Source: Palsa-343 sp036269135 (GTDB taxonomy: Bacteria; Acidobacteriota; Terriglobia; Terriglobales; Acidobacteriaceae). Taken from it: a stretch of DNA of 64,000 nucleotides. A program made the translations under genes and the position numbers. Below the pieces are notes generated by a model. It was not told where the DNA came from and ran no database searches. It saw only the letters and a program-made list of their open reading frames with translations. Shown piece by piece: positions 43,358 to 51,116 of this stretch (position 1 is its first letter; the number at the start of each line of letters is the position of its first letter). The stretch is from the NCBI GenBank assembly GCA_036269135.1, contig DATASQ010000002.1:1-64000 (forward strand), given 5' to 3'.

Positions 43358-45367
43358 ATGACGCCGCCGGCTTCCGCTTCCGTCTCTCCCGTTCTCGCCT
43401 ACCCGTGGAATCCCACCGGCGCCGGCTCCGTCGATTCCGATGCCCTTACCGCCTGGGTCGAAGACCGTCTCCAGCGCCATCGCGACGCCGTTGCCCGCGT
43501 TACCCGCAGCACCGCCCGTACCCTGGACGCAACCCTCCGCGCCTACGACGATGCCATTGCCGAGCTGGCCACCGTCGGCTCGCTCACCGGCCTGCTGCAC
43601 AGCGTCTACCCCGAGAAATCCGTGCGCGATAAGGCCCAGGATCTGCTCCAGACCATCGCCCAGGCCGGCGTCGAGCTCTCCCTCAATCGCGAGGTCTATC
43701 AGGCGCTCGCTGCCATTGACGCAGGCAGCGCCGACCCAGCCTCGAAGCACTACCTCGACCGCACTCTCCTCCAGTACCGCCTCGCCGGCGTGGACAAGGA
43801 CGACGCCACCCGCGCCCGCATTCGCGAGCTCTCCGATCAGGCCACCCTCCACAGCCTCAACTTTGGCCGCAACGTTCAGGAAGGCGGCAATACCGTCACC
43901 CTCTCCGATCCCTCTGAGCTCGACGGTCTCCCGCCCGACTTCCTCGAAGCGCACAAGCCCGGCGACGACGGCAAAATCGTCCTCACCACCGATTTCCCCG
44001 ACTACCTGCCGGTCATGACCTTCGCGCGCTCCGCCGATCTGCGCCGCCGCATGTTCCTCGCCTACAACACCCGCGCCTTTCCCGCGAACCGCCAGGTCCT
44101 CCTCGATCTGCTCAAGATTCGCCAGGAGGTCGCCCACCTCCTCGGCTTTCCGCATTGGGCTGATCTGGCCACGGCCGACCAGATGATGGAGTCTGCGGCG
44201 AACATGCAGGCCTTCCTCGACGACCTCGACAAAGCCAGCAAGGCCGGGGCCGAAAAAGAATACGCGATGCTCCTCGACTTCGCGCAGAAAGCCGAGCCGG
44301 GCCTCACTCAGATCGACGGCGCCAGCCGCACCTACTGGCTCGAACAGTACCGCCGCTCCGCCTTTGACTTCGATTCGCAGTCCGTCCGTCCCTATTTTCC
44401 CTACGATCGCGTCGAGCCCGGCGTCCTCGCGACCGCCGAAAAGCTCTTCCAGGTCACCTTCCGCCGCATTCAGAATCCTGACGTCTGGCACCCCTCCGTC
44501 AGCGCCTGGGAAGTCTGGGACCGCACCGAGCTCGCCGGCCGCTTCTACCTCGACATGCACCCGCGCGAAGGCAAGGACAAGTGGTTCTCCGCGCATCCTC
44601 TCATCCCCGGCATTCGTGACCGCCAGCTTCCCGAAGCCGCCCTCATCTGCAACTTCCCCGAGCCGAAAGAGGGCAATCCCGGCCTCCTCCAATACTCCGA
44701 CGTCGTCACGTTCTTCCACGAGTTCGGCCACCTCATGCACGCGCTCCTCGGCGGACGCCAGGCCTGGGCCGGCATCAGCGGCATCGCCACCGAAGGCGAC
44801 TTCGTCGAAGTCCCGTCGCAGATGCTGGAAGAGTTCTTCCGCGATCCGCGTCTCCTCGCCACCTTCGCGCACCACTATCAGACCGGCGAGCCCATCCCCG
44901 CCGAGCTGGTCCTGCGCATGAATCGTGCCGGAGCCTTCGGTCGCGCCGACTGGGTCCGCACCCAGCTCTTCTACACCACCTGCTCTCTCCAAACCCACAG
45001 CGTCGATCCCGCCTCGCTCGACCTCGACGCGCTCTTCCGCCGTCTCTACGAGCGTTTCCTGCCCTATGCGTTTATCGAGGGCAACCGCATGTACGCCAGC
45101 TTCACCCACCTCGTGGGCTACTCCTCGAACTACTACACCTACCTCTACGACAAGGTCATCGCCCTCGACTTCTTCAGCCAGTTCCCGCGCGAGGCCCGCG
45201 TCGACTCGCCCGTGGCGATGCACTATCGCCAGACGGTCCTCGAGCCCGGCGGCTCGCAATCCGGCCGCGACATCGTTCAGCACTTCCTCGGCCGCTCGCA
45301 GTCCAGCGACGCCTTCACCCACTGGATGAACGAGGAATTCCAGCCCATGACCGCCGCCTACGAATAG
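43358..45367 (+). CDS. M3-family (thimet/oligopeptidase A-like) zinc metallopeptidase
   Basis: 669 residues from ATG 43358, after an AGAGAGG box. The zinc site HEFGHLMHALLGG is near residue 454, with the downstream third ligand in EVPSQMLEEF. The N-terminal helical half forms the lid of the deep channel that limits substrates to short peptides. No signal peptide is seen, so it is cytosolic, degrading oligopeptides left by proteases such as HslVU. The C-terminus HWMNEEFQPMTAAYE is complete. A GC hairpin and the low-GC cassette follow. Confidence 0.94.
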   Translation: MTPPASASVSPVLAYPWNPTGAGSVDSDALTAWVEDRLQRHRDAVARVTRSTARTLDATLRAYDDAIAELATVGSLTGLLHSVYPEKSVRDKAQDLLQTIAQAGVELSLNREVYQALAAIDAGSADPASKHYLDRTLLQYRLAGVDKDDATRARIRELSDQATLHSLNFGRNVQEGGNTVTLSDPSELDGLPPDFLEAHKPGDDGKIVLTTDFPDYLPVMTFARSADLRRRMFLAYNTRAFPANRQVLLDLLKIRQEVAHLLGFPHWADLATADQMMESAANMQAFLDDLDKASKAGAEKEYAMLLDFAQKAEPGLTQIDGASRTYWLEQYRRSAFDFDSQSVRPYFPYDRVEPGVLATAEKLFQVTFRRIQNPDVWHPSVSAWEVWDRTELAGRFYLDMHPREGKDKWFSAHPLIPGIRDRQLPEAALICNFPEPKEGNPGLLQYSDVVTFFHEFGHLMHALLGGRQAWAGISGIATEGDFVEVPSQMLEEFFRDPRLLATFAHHYQTGEPIPAELVLRMNRAGAFGRADWVRTQLFYTTCSLQTHSVDPASLDLDALFRRLYERFLPYAFIEGNRMYASFTHLVGYSSNYYTYLYDKVIALDFFSQFPREARVDSPVAMHYRQTVLEPGGSQSGRDIVQHFLGRSQSSDAFTHWMNEEFQPMTAAYE

Positions 45368-45423
45368 AGCGAAGCTTGCGGCCTAAGAGCCACGAGCCTT
45401 CGGACAGGGTTTAGGATTCAATC

Positions 45424-45441
45424 GGCGGGGCTTCTCCCGCC
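45424..45441 (+). terminator. GC hairpin between the M3 peptidase and the low-GC cassette
   Basis: GGCGGG-GCTTCT-CCCGCC lies 57 bp after the peptidase stop. It has no T-run, so it is weak evidence for termination. Confidence 0.35.
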
Positions 45442-45479
45442 AGACGCATCCGCAAGACGGAAGGAGACGGGCTCCGGGA

Positions 45480-45914
45480 ATGTTAAATCAAGCTGAAGCA
45501 GACCAGCTGATTCAGACGGAAAAGCATTTTGTGCACAGCCCGGCCTCGATCAGCATACCGCCCGGAGCAGACGAAACCTATGAACTTACCGGCCCCGGCG
45601 ATCGAGAGAGATTCCAACTCGACGTCTGGCGCGGCACTCTGCGGCTTTCGAAGCTAAAACTTCAAAACAGGGCGCGGGCTGTTGTGGTTCTCGTTCGACT
45701 GGACGTCGATGGTGCGCCCCATACCAATCCAGACGGTGAACAGCTTTCAGGGACTCATCTGCACCTGTTTCGAGAGGGCTACGATGACAAATGGGCATAC
45801 CCGGTCGATTCAGCGCAATTCACATTGCTGATAGACCCTGGTACAACGTTCCAGGAATTCTGCGCGTTCTGTAACATCGTGGCACCTCCGCCGGTTCAGG
45901 GAGTGATCGTATGA
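45480..45914 (+). CDS. Uncharacterised protein, DUF6978-like (cassette gene 1)
   Basis: 144 residues with no signal peptide or membrane helix. It begins MLNQAEADQLIQTEKHF, has a beta-rich body (DVWRGTLRLSKLKLQNRA), a histidine cluster in SGTHLHLFREGYDDKWAYP, and ends FQEFCAFCNIVAPPP, with a CxxC pair. I recall such proteins as DUF6978, often next to DUF1828/DUF1829 proteins, but could not verify this. Codon use is far less GC-rich than in the neighbours. The stop overlaps the next start (ATGA, 45911-45914), so the two are translated together. The function is unknown; a toxin-antitoxin or phage-defence role is only a hypothesis. Confidence 0.7.
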   Translation: MLNQAEADQLIQTEKHFVHSPASISIPPGADETYELTGPGDRERFQLDVWRGTLRLSKLKLQNRARAVVVLVRLDVDGAPHTNPDGEQLSGTHLHLFREGYDDKWAYPVDSAQFTLLIDPGTTFQEFCAFCNIVAPPPVQGVIV

Positions 45915-46684
45915 ACCAAGCTGATTGCCGAAAAATGATCGATGAATATGTGGCGTGGCTTCGTCAGGGGCTCTCGATCGAGGAGGTGGGCGGAGCGTGC
46001 GAGCTTACGACACCATTTGTTGATCGGCATAACGATCACCTCCAGGTATATGCAATTAGAAAGAACGGGAACATTACGCTTTCCGACGACGGGTATATCC
46101 TTTCCGATCTTCGAACCAGTGGGCTCGATGTCGATACTCCGAAGAGAAAGGCCGTTCTCGACAGCATATTGAATGGTCTGGGAGTTCGAGCACAAGACCA
46201 CCAACTGGTAGTCGAGGCATCACCGGCAAATCTGGGACAGCGCCTACATTCACTGGTTCAAGCCATGCTCGCAGTTAACGACATGTTTGTAATGGCTCAA
46301 CCTCGAGTGGCCGGGTTTTTCTTTGAAGATGTTCGCGGCTTCCTTGACGCTCACAACGTCCGTTACACGGCTCGCGTAAAGCTCGCAGGAAAGAGCGGTT
46401 ATGACCATGGCATCGATTTTCTGATTCCCAAGTCTCAAAGTCGACCGGAGCGTATTCTGCAGGCGATCGCTTCACCCAAGAAGGACAATATATTTGCTTA
46501 CCTGTGGACGCTGAACGACACGCGCGCCGCCCGTGTCAATGGAACAGAGCCGGAAGCTTATGCCTTCCTCAACGACCAGGAGCAACCGGTGGGGGGAGAC
46601 ATAACTGAAGCCCTTGAAGCGTATCGCGTGATTCCGGCCCTTTGGTCGCGTCGAAGCGATTACGTTAACGCACTGGCTGCTTGA
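45911..46684 (+). CDS. Uncharacterised DUF1828/DUF1829-type protein (cassette gene 2)
   Basis: 257 residues, with GGGAG 7 nt before ATG 45911. The N-terminal part (CELTTPFVDRHNDHLQVYAI, NGNITLSDDGYILSDLRTSG, about residues 28-75) resembles DUF1828. The C-terminal part (KLAGKSGYDHGIDFLIPKSQ, ERILQAIASPKKDNIFAY, LNDTRAAR) resembles DUF1829, which in this protein keeps an aspartate in IDF and another in NDT. Such pairs of domains occur in prophages and mobile cassettes. GC is about 50-53% against 65% around it, suggesting recent transfer. There are no transmembrane segments. The mechanism is unknown. Confidence 0.7.
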   Translation: MNQADCRKMIDEYVAWLRQGLSIEEVGGACELTTPFVDRHNDHLQVYAIRKNGNITLSDDGYILSDLRTSGLDVDTPKRKAVLDSILNGLGVRAQDHQLVVEASPANLGQRLHSLVQAMLAVNDMFVMAQPRVAGFFFEDVRGFLDAHNVRYTARVKLAGKSGYDHGIDFLIPKSQSRPERILQAIASPKKDNIFAYLWTLNDTRAARVNGTEPEAYAFLNDQEQPVGGDITEALEAYRVIPALWSRRSDYVNALAA

Positions 46685-46698
46685 GGGGATCTTGTATC

Positions 46699-47973
46699 GT
46701 GCGACGCCTTCCATTATTTGCCCTATTCCTCGTCTGTGCTCTCTATGCGGCCCAGGCCCAGTCCAGCCCGGTCATCGCCGTCGATCACGGCCCCAACGCC
46801 GCCGCCCAGCAGAACAAGCACTACGTCGTCCTCGTCTCCCTGGACGGTTTCCGCTATGACTACGCGAAGAAATACGGCGCCCGCCACTTGCTCGCCATCG
46901 CCGCTCACGGAGCCAGCGCCCCTGAGGGCATGATTCCCGCCTACCCCTCGCTCACCTTCCCGAATCACTACACCATCGTCACCGGCCTCTACCCCGAGCA
47001 CCACGGCATCGTCGGCAATTCCTTCTACGACCCGGAGCGCAATGAGACGTACTCCTATCGGGATACGAAGACCAACACGGATGGCTCCTGGTACGGCGGC
47101 ACGCCGCTCTGGTCCCTCGCGGAAAAGCAGGGCATGCGCAGCGCCTGCTTCTTCTGGCCCGGCTCGGAGGCGAAGATTGCCGGCGAGCGCCCCAGCTACT
47201 ACCTTCACTACGACGACCATTTCCCCGACGAGCAGCGTATCAGTCAGGTGATCGCCTGGCTGAAGCTACCGCCCGAGCAGCGCCCCCACTTCATCACCCT
47301 CTACTATCCCAACGTCGACCACGCCGGCCACGAATACGGCCCTGACAGCCCGCAGACCGCGGAAGCCGTCCGCCACGTCGACGCCCTCATGGGCACGCTT
47401 GAAGCCGACCTGAAGGCGCTCGCCCTCCCCATCGACCTCATCATCGTCTCCGATCACGGCATGGCGAAGATTCAGGGCAGCTGGATCGACCTCGACACGT
47501 TCGCCTCGCTCGACGGCCTCACCACCGTCGGTTCGTATCTCTATGCGCCCGACGAAACCGCCGCCAACCACGTCTACCAAAAGCTCAAGGCCGCGGACGC
47601 GTCCTTCATGGTCTACCGCCGCGAGAACGTTCCCGCTGAGCTGCACTTCAACAGCAATCCCCGCGAAGGCGATCCCATCATCGTCGCCCGCGGACCCTAT
47701 GCCATCCGCGCCAAAGCCCCGCCGCCCGACCGCGAGGACCGTGCCCCCACCGTCGGCAACCACGGCTTCGATCCGTTCATGATGCCGGAAATGAAAGCCG
47801 TCTTCTACGCCGAAGGCCCCGACATCCGCCCCGGCGTAAAGCTCAAGCCCTTTGAGAACGTGAATGTCTATCCGCTGATCGTCAAGCTGCTCGGCCTGAA
47901 CTCATCAAAAGTGGACGGCAGCTTCGGCGTCCTCTCCGGCGTGCTGACCAGCGCCCCCATCGGCGCACACTGA
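46699..47973 (+). CDS. Alkaline-phosphatase-fold nucleotide pyrophosphatase/phosphodiesterase (NPP-like), secreted
   Basis: 424 residues from GTG 46699. The signal peptide is RRLPLFALFLVCALYAAQAQS. The two-metal site is visible: VVLVSLDGFRYDY with the metal Asp, AYPSLTFPNHYTIVTGLYPEHHGI with the nucleophile Thr in SLTFPNHYT, PNVDHAGHEYGPDS, IIVSDHGM and GNHGFDP. That matches NPP-type phosphodiesterases that split nucleotide sugars, NAD or phosphodiester lipids in the periplasm. The gene follows the low-GC cassette by 14 bp but has normal composition, so the cassette was probably inserted upstream of it. Confidence 0.92.
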   Translation: MRRLPLFALFLVCALYAAQAQSSPVIAVDHGPNAAAQQNKHYVVLVSLDGFRYDYAKKYGARHLLAIAAHGASAPEGMIPAYPSLTFPNHYTIVTGLYPEHHGIVGNSFYDPERNETYSYRDTKTNTDGSWYGGTPLWSLAEKQGMRSACFFWPGSEAKIAGERPSYYLHYDDHFPDEQRISQVIAWLKLPPEQRPHFITLYYPNVDHAGHEYGPDSPQTAEAVRHVDALMGTLEADLKALALPIDLIIVSDHGMAKIQGSWIDLDTFASLDGLTTVGSYLYAPDETAANHVYQKLKAADASFMVYRRENVPAELHFNSNPREGDPIIVARGPYAIRAKAPPPDREDRAPTVGNHGFDPFMMPEMKAVFYAEGPDIRPGVKLKPFENVNVYPLIVKLLGLNSSKVDGSFGVLSGVLTSAPIGAH

Positions 47974-48050
47974 CGGTTTTGGCAGATGTGAGAGAGCCCG
48001 ACTCTCACCCAGCAGCCTCGATCGGCGCACACCGACGGGTGCCCCATCCT

Positions 48051-48077
48051 TGGCTCCTCGTGCCCTTCGAGGAGCCA
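48051..48077. repeat. Long hairpin TGGCTCCTCG/CGAGGAGCCA
   Basis: A perfect 10-bp stem with loop TGCCCTT, extended on both sides by CCCCATCCT and AGGGTGGG in imperfect pairing. The outer sequence resembles the CCCACCCT/AGGGTGGG dispersed hairpins that I recall from Acidobacteriota genomes. It also lies where an NPP-gene terminator would be expected, but has no T-run. Confidence 0.55.
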
Positions 48078-48195
48078 GGGTGGGAGGCCCCCATCTCACC
48101 CAGTCGGTCTTCATCTCCTGCCAACCTTGCGGAAACACGACCGCCTTGCAGCAGCATGGCTTCACCCCTTGCGCGGCAATGGACTGTTTTGAAAG

Positions 48196-48216
48196 GGCAC
48201 AGCGTTCAGCTGTGCC
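48196..48216. repeat. GGCACAGC hairpin (GGCACGGCTTCAGCCGTGCC-like)
   Basis: A perfect 8-bp stem, GGCACAGC with GCTGTGCC, and a 5-nt loop GTTCA. Its shape and sequence resemble the short dispersed GGGCACGGC...GCCGTGCC hairpins common in Terriglobia. Only one copy is seen in this window. Confidence 0.45.
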
Positions 48217-48295
48217 ATAAGAGCCGCAAAACGTGTCCGGCTTGAGCCACTGAGCGAGGCTGGCAGCCAAGCGAACCGCTGAACGCCGCATCCCC

Positions 48296-48334
48296 TGCTC
48301 TCCGTGCTCTCCGTGCTCTCTGTGGTGGATTCTT
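48296..48334 (-). repeat. Dispersed CACAGAG-type repeat, copy 3
   Basis: On the minus strand, right after the nagA stop: AAAGAATCCACCACAGAG, then 9-nt units CACGGAGAG repeated about twice. This is the best-preserved tandem copy of the family. Confidence 0.7.
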
Positions 48335-49516
48335 TTACCCGTTAAAAGCCGCGTCCCCCGCACTCATCAGCTGCGGTTCCCCCCGCAGAAACGTCTCCAC
48401 CACCTCGTTCTTCGCCGAAAGCACCGTAATATCCGCGGACCGCCCCGGAGCCAGGCTCCCAATCTGTCCCTCCAGCCCCGTCATCCGCGCCGGATTCCGC
48501 GTTGCCAGCCCAATCGTCTCCGCCAGCCCCGCTCCCGTGAACTCCATGAAGTTCCGTACCGCCCGATCCATCGTCAGCGTGCTCCCCGCCAGCGTGTCTT
48601 CGCCAATCACGCACCGCCCGTTCGTCACCCGTACCTCAAGCTCGCCCAGCATGTAGCGTCCGTCGGGCATACCCGTCGCCGCCATGGCATCGGTCATCAG
48701 CAGCGCCCGATCTGCCCCCTTCGCCTTCCAGAACAGCCGCACCGCCGTCGGATCCACGTGCATCCCATCGCAGATGATCTCCGCAAACAGCGCGTCGTTC
48801 GTCAGCACCTCGCCCAGCAGCCCAGGATTGCGATGATCCAGGGCGCGCATGGCGTTGAATGTGTGCGTGGCCGTTACCCCTCCCGCCCGAACGCCTTGCC
48901 TCGCCGCCTCAGTGTCCGCGTTGCTGTGCCCCAGGCTCACCCGGACCCCCAGCTTCGCTGCGTGCTCAATCGTCTCGAGGGCGCCCGGCAGCTCCGGCGC
49001 AATCGTCATCACCCGAATCGTCCCCTCCGCCGCCTCCCACATCCGGTCGAAGACCGCCACGGAGGGTGTCAGCAACTGGCTCTCCGCATGAGCGCCCCGC
49101 TTGTGCGGCGACAGAAACGGCCCCTCCAGATGGATCCCCACCGGCCGCGCTCCCTCCAGCGGCTTCGGCATCAGCTTCGCGAGCCCGCGCAGCGACCGCA
49201 GCAGCGCATCCAGCGGCGCCGTCACCGTCGTCGCGCAGTACGCCCCCACGCCGCGCCGCGCCAGGAACTTCCCCATCCCGCACAGCGCCGGCTCGGTTGC
49301 TTCCATTGAGTCGTGCCCGCCGCAGCCATGGATGTGAACGTCAAAAAAGGCCGGGGCCAGCGTGCATTCGGGCAGCGCCACGTGGCGCCCCGGCGGCAAG
49401 CTCGCTGCCGCTTCGGAGTCGACCGACGCAATCAATCCATCTTCCATCACGACGACAGGCCGCTTCACAATCCCATCCGGCCCGAGCAGACGATTAGCAG
49501 TCAGAACAGTACGCAC
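48335..49516 (-). CDS. nagA: N-acetylglucosamine-6-phosphate deacetylase
   Basis: 393 residues, amidohydrolase TIM barrel. Metal ligands appear in VHIHGCGGHDS, HLEGPFLSPHKRGAH, VSLGHSNADTEAA and VTATHTFNAM; the catalytic aspartate is in LLMTDAMAATGMPDG. It deacetylates GlcNAc-6-P in amino-sugar salvage and cell-wall recycling. No nagB or transporter is nearby, so it stands alone. The ATG 49516 start gives the family length. The stop is immediately followed by a CACAGAG-type repeat. Confidence 0.95.
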   Translation of the reverse strand: MRTVLTANRLLGPDGIVKRPVVVMEDGLIASVDSEAAASLPPGRHVALPECTLAPAFFDVHIHGCGGHDSMEATEPALCGMGKFLARRGVGAYCATTVTAPLDALLRSLRGLAKLMPKPLEGARPVGIHLEGPFLSPHKRGAHAESQLLTPSVAVFDRMWEAAEGTIRVMTIAPELPGALETIEHAAKLGVRVSLGHSNADTEAARQGVRAGGVTATHTFNAMRALDHRNPGLLGEVLTNDALFAEIICDGMHVDPTAVRLFWKAKGADRALLMTDAMAATGMPDGRYMLGELEVRVTNGRCVIGEDTLAGSTLTMDRAVRNFMEFTGAGLAETIGLATRNPARMTGLEGQIGSLAPGRSADITVLSAKNEVVETFLRGEPQLMSAGDAAFNG

Positions 49517-49587
49517 ATCTCAGAGTACCGCGCCCGACGCGGCTCCGCCGTCCCGCCACGGAGTTCATCCATGCGCGAACCCTCCGC

Positions 49588-49620
49588 CCGTGTCCTCTGC
49601 GATCTCTGGGGTGGGGTCGA
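49588..49620 (-). repeat. Degenerate CACAGAG-type repeat, copy 4
   Basis: The minus strand reads CCCCACCCCAGAGATCGCAG and then AGGACACG, a mutated version of the same family, again within a few bases of a gene stop (membrane protein stop at 49625-49627). Confidence 0.45.
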
Positions 49621-49624
49621 TCCG

Positions 49625-50128
49625 CTACTTCGGGGAATTCTCATCCGGCGCCGGCACCGCAACCCCCGCCGCTTTATGCGCGTGCCGCTGAATGCGCGCT
49701 CGCCCGCGATCCGCCCTCCGGCTCGATCGCCCCCGGCTGTTGGGCTTGGCCAGCACCGAAGCCGGTGCCGCCGGATGGACGGCCGATGCCGCCCCGATCC
49801 CGTTTCCCGGCAAACCCGGAACGAGCGGCGCCACCATCGGTGCATGATGCAGCCCACGTGAATGCTGCACGGATCCGACCACGATCGCCGTCCCCGCCAC
49901 GCAGACAAACACCGCCGTCAGCGCGGCTCCCGCGAAACGCGGCATCCTGCGCAACATCAAGGTCATCCCGGCCGCCGCGCTCTCCCGTCTGACCCGCTCC
50001 GTAGCCAGCCGATTCAAAATCCGTCCCTGCAAACCGGCCTCCGGCATCGCGCCGCCCACCGCGCGCAGCGCCGCGTCAATCCGCTCTTCAGCCGTCGGCA
50101 TCCTTCCCGAATTCATTTCGCCGTTCAT
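49625..50128 (-). CDS. Single-pass membrane protein, putative anti-sigma factor
   Basis: 167 residues. A short cytoplasmic N-terminus (MPTAEERIDAALRAVGGAMPEAGLQGRILNRLATERVRRE) precedes one membrane helix at about residues 62-85 (AGAALTAVFVCVAGTAIVVGS), followed by a Pro/Ala/Arg-rich outer tail. The start overlaps the sigma-factor stop (ATGA, 50125-50128). Genes in this position usually encode the anti-sigma factor that holds the ECF sigma at the membrane. No HxxxCxxC zinc anti-sigma motif is present, so a different binding mode must be assumed. Confidence 0.65.
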   Translation of the reverse strand: MNGEMNSGRMPTAEERIDAALRAVGGAMPEAGLQGRILNRLATERVRRESAAAGMTLMLRRMPRFAGAALTAVFVCVAGTAIVVGSVQHSRGLHHAPMVAPLVPGLPGNGIGAASAVHPAAPASVLAKPNSRGRSSRRADRGRARIQRHAHKAAGVAVPAPDENSPK

Positions 50129-50715
50129 CGCCGGATTCCCTCTTTCTCCAGCAAACCGGCCAGTTCCCGCCGGGCCCGGAAGATCCGCGACCGAATCGAC
50201 GACTCCGTCGTCTTCAGCGCCGCCGCAATCTCGGCCGTCGTCAGCTCGTTGACTGCGGAGAGCAGCAGCGCCTCGCGCTCCCGCTCCGGCAGTTTGTCGA
50301 CCAGTCGCAGAATCCGCGCATGCTCCTGCACAGAAATCGCCGTAGCGTCGGCCCCCCGTTCCCCGGAGGGCAGTGTCCGCGCCTGGTCCGCAATGTCTTC
50401 GTTCTCCGGCCGCGTCTTCGCCCGCCGCTTCTTGTCCAGAACGATGTTCCAGACAATCCGCACCAGCCATACCCGGTAATCGCGAATCTCGCCCAGCCGC
50501 GCCTCGTGCTTCAGCACCCGCAGAAAGGTCTCCTGCACGGCGTCTTCGGCCTCGGCGGCGTTGCGCGTCACGGAAAATGCCACCCGGTACAGCGCGGTGG
50601 AGTATTCGCCCACCAACTGGGCGACCGTCTGGCTTGTCGTCTGGCTCGTATCCAAAGGCTCTGCAACCCGAGCAGGCGCTAGCCAGGAGGCGAGCTGAAC
50701 TTCAAAACCACTCAT
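50125..50715 (-). CDS. ECF-type RNA polymerase sigma factor
   Basis: 196 residues. Region 2 (STALYRVAFSVTRNAAEAEDAVQETFLRVL, about 40-70, then RVWLVRIVWNIVLDKKRR) and region 4 (LPEREREALLLSAVNELTTAEIAAALKTTESSIRSRIFRARREL) are both clear, with no region 3, so it is an ECF sigma. A 25-residue N-terminal lead is of unknown role. Translation is coupled to the membrane protein downstream, its likely anti-sigma. No target promoter can be recognised. Confidence 0.93.
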   Translation of the reverse strand: MSGFEVQLASWLAPARVAEPLDTSQTTSQTVAQLVGEYSTALYRVAFSVTRNAAEAEDAVQETFLRVLKHEARLGEIRDYRVWLVRIVWNIVLDKKRRAKTRPENEDIADQARTLPSGERGADATAISVQEHARILRLVDKLPEREREALLLSAVNELTTAEIAAALKTTESSIRSRIFRARRELAGLLEKEGIRR

Positions 50716-51116
50716 CCTGACCTATCCTGGCGTTCCCGACCCGGTCGTCTTCTCCCGGAGCAGGAAAAATCCATTCGTCTGCCCTAAGGACGGAGGATAT
50801 CGCGTTTTCGCTCGCGAAATCGCCTTGTCCCTGGAGGCCCGCCGATCGCCTCACCCGGCTTTCTTTACACTGGCCGGTATGCGCTCGCGTTGGGCTGCCC
50901 TTCTTCGGCGTCACCTGCCTCGTCTCCGGGGCCGGCGCACATCCCGATCCCGTCGACCGAACATCGCAGCAGCAGACGACGGATTTTCCCAATTTCCACT
51001 CCGCTCTCTTCCGTCTCCGTCACCAGCAGCTCCACGCCACCATGGTCCGGCTCGGCTTCCCCGCCCCCGATCCGCTGCGGTGGCATAACTTCACCTCACC
51101 CCCAATAGCAGGGAAG

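Larger units (their letters stand above)
47974..48334. other. Repeat-rich intergenic region
   Basis: No gene is supported in these 361 bp. They hold several repeated elements: a nearly exact duplication of ATCGGCGCACACnGACGG (the last codons of the NPP gene at about 47958-47974 and again at 48020-48037), a 10-bp perfect hairpin (48051-48077), a small hairpin GGCACAGC-GTTCA-GCTGTGCC (48196-48216), and the CACAGAG-type repeat (48296-48334). It looks like a site where dispersed repeats accumulate. Confidence 0.6.

Noticed and set aside
42440..45322. A 960-codon minus-strand open frame opposite the GT2 and M3 peptidase genes
   Set aside because: It overlaps two clear genes entirely and has the Glu/Val/Gly/Asp composition typical of antisense frames.
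50880..51116. Protein-like codons in frame upstream of the methyltransferase, possibly a secreted protein fused by a frameshift from ATG 50879
   Set aside because: It has no start codon in frame, and a good start with ribosome-binding site exists at 51117; the resemblance to a signal peptide is weak.
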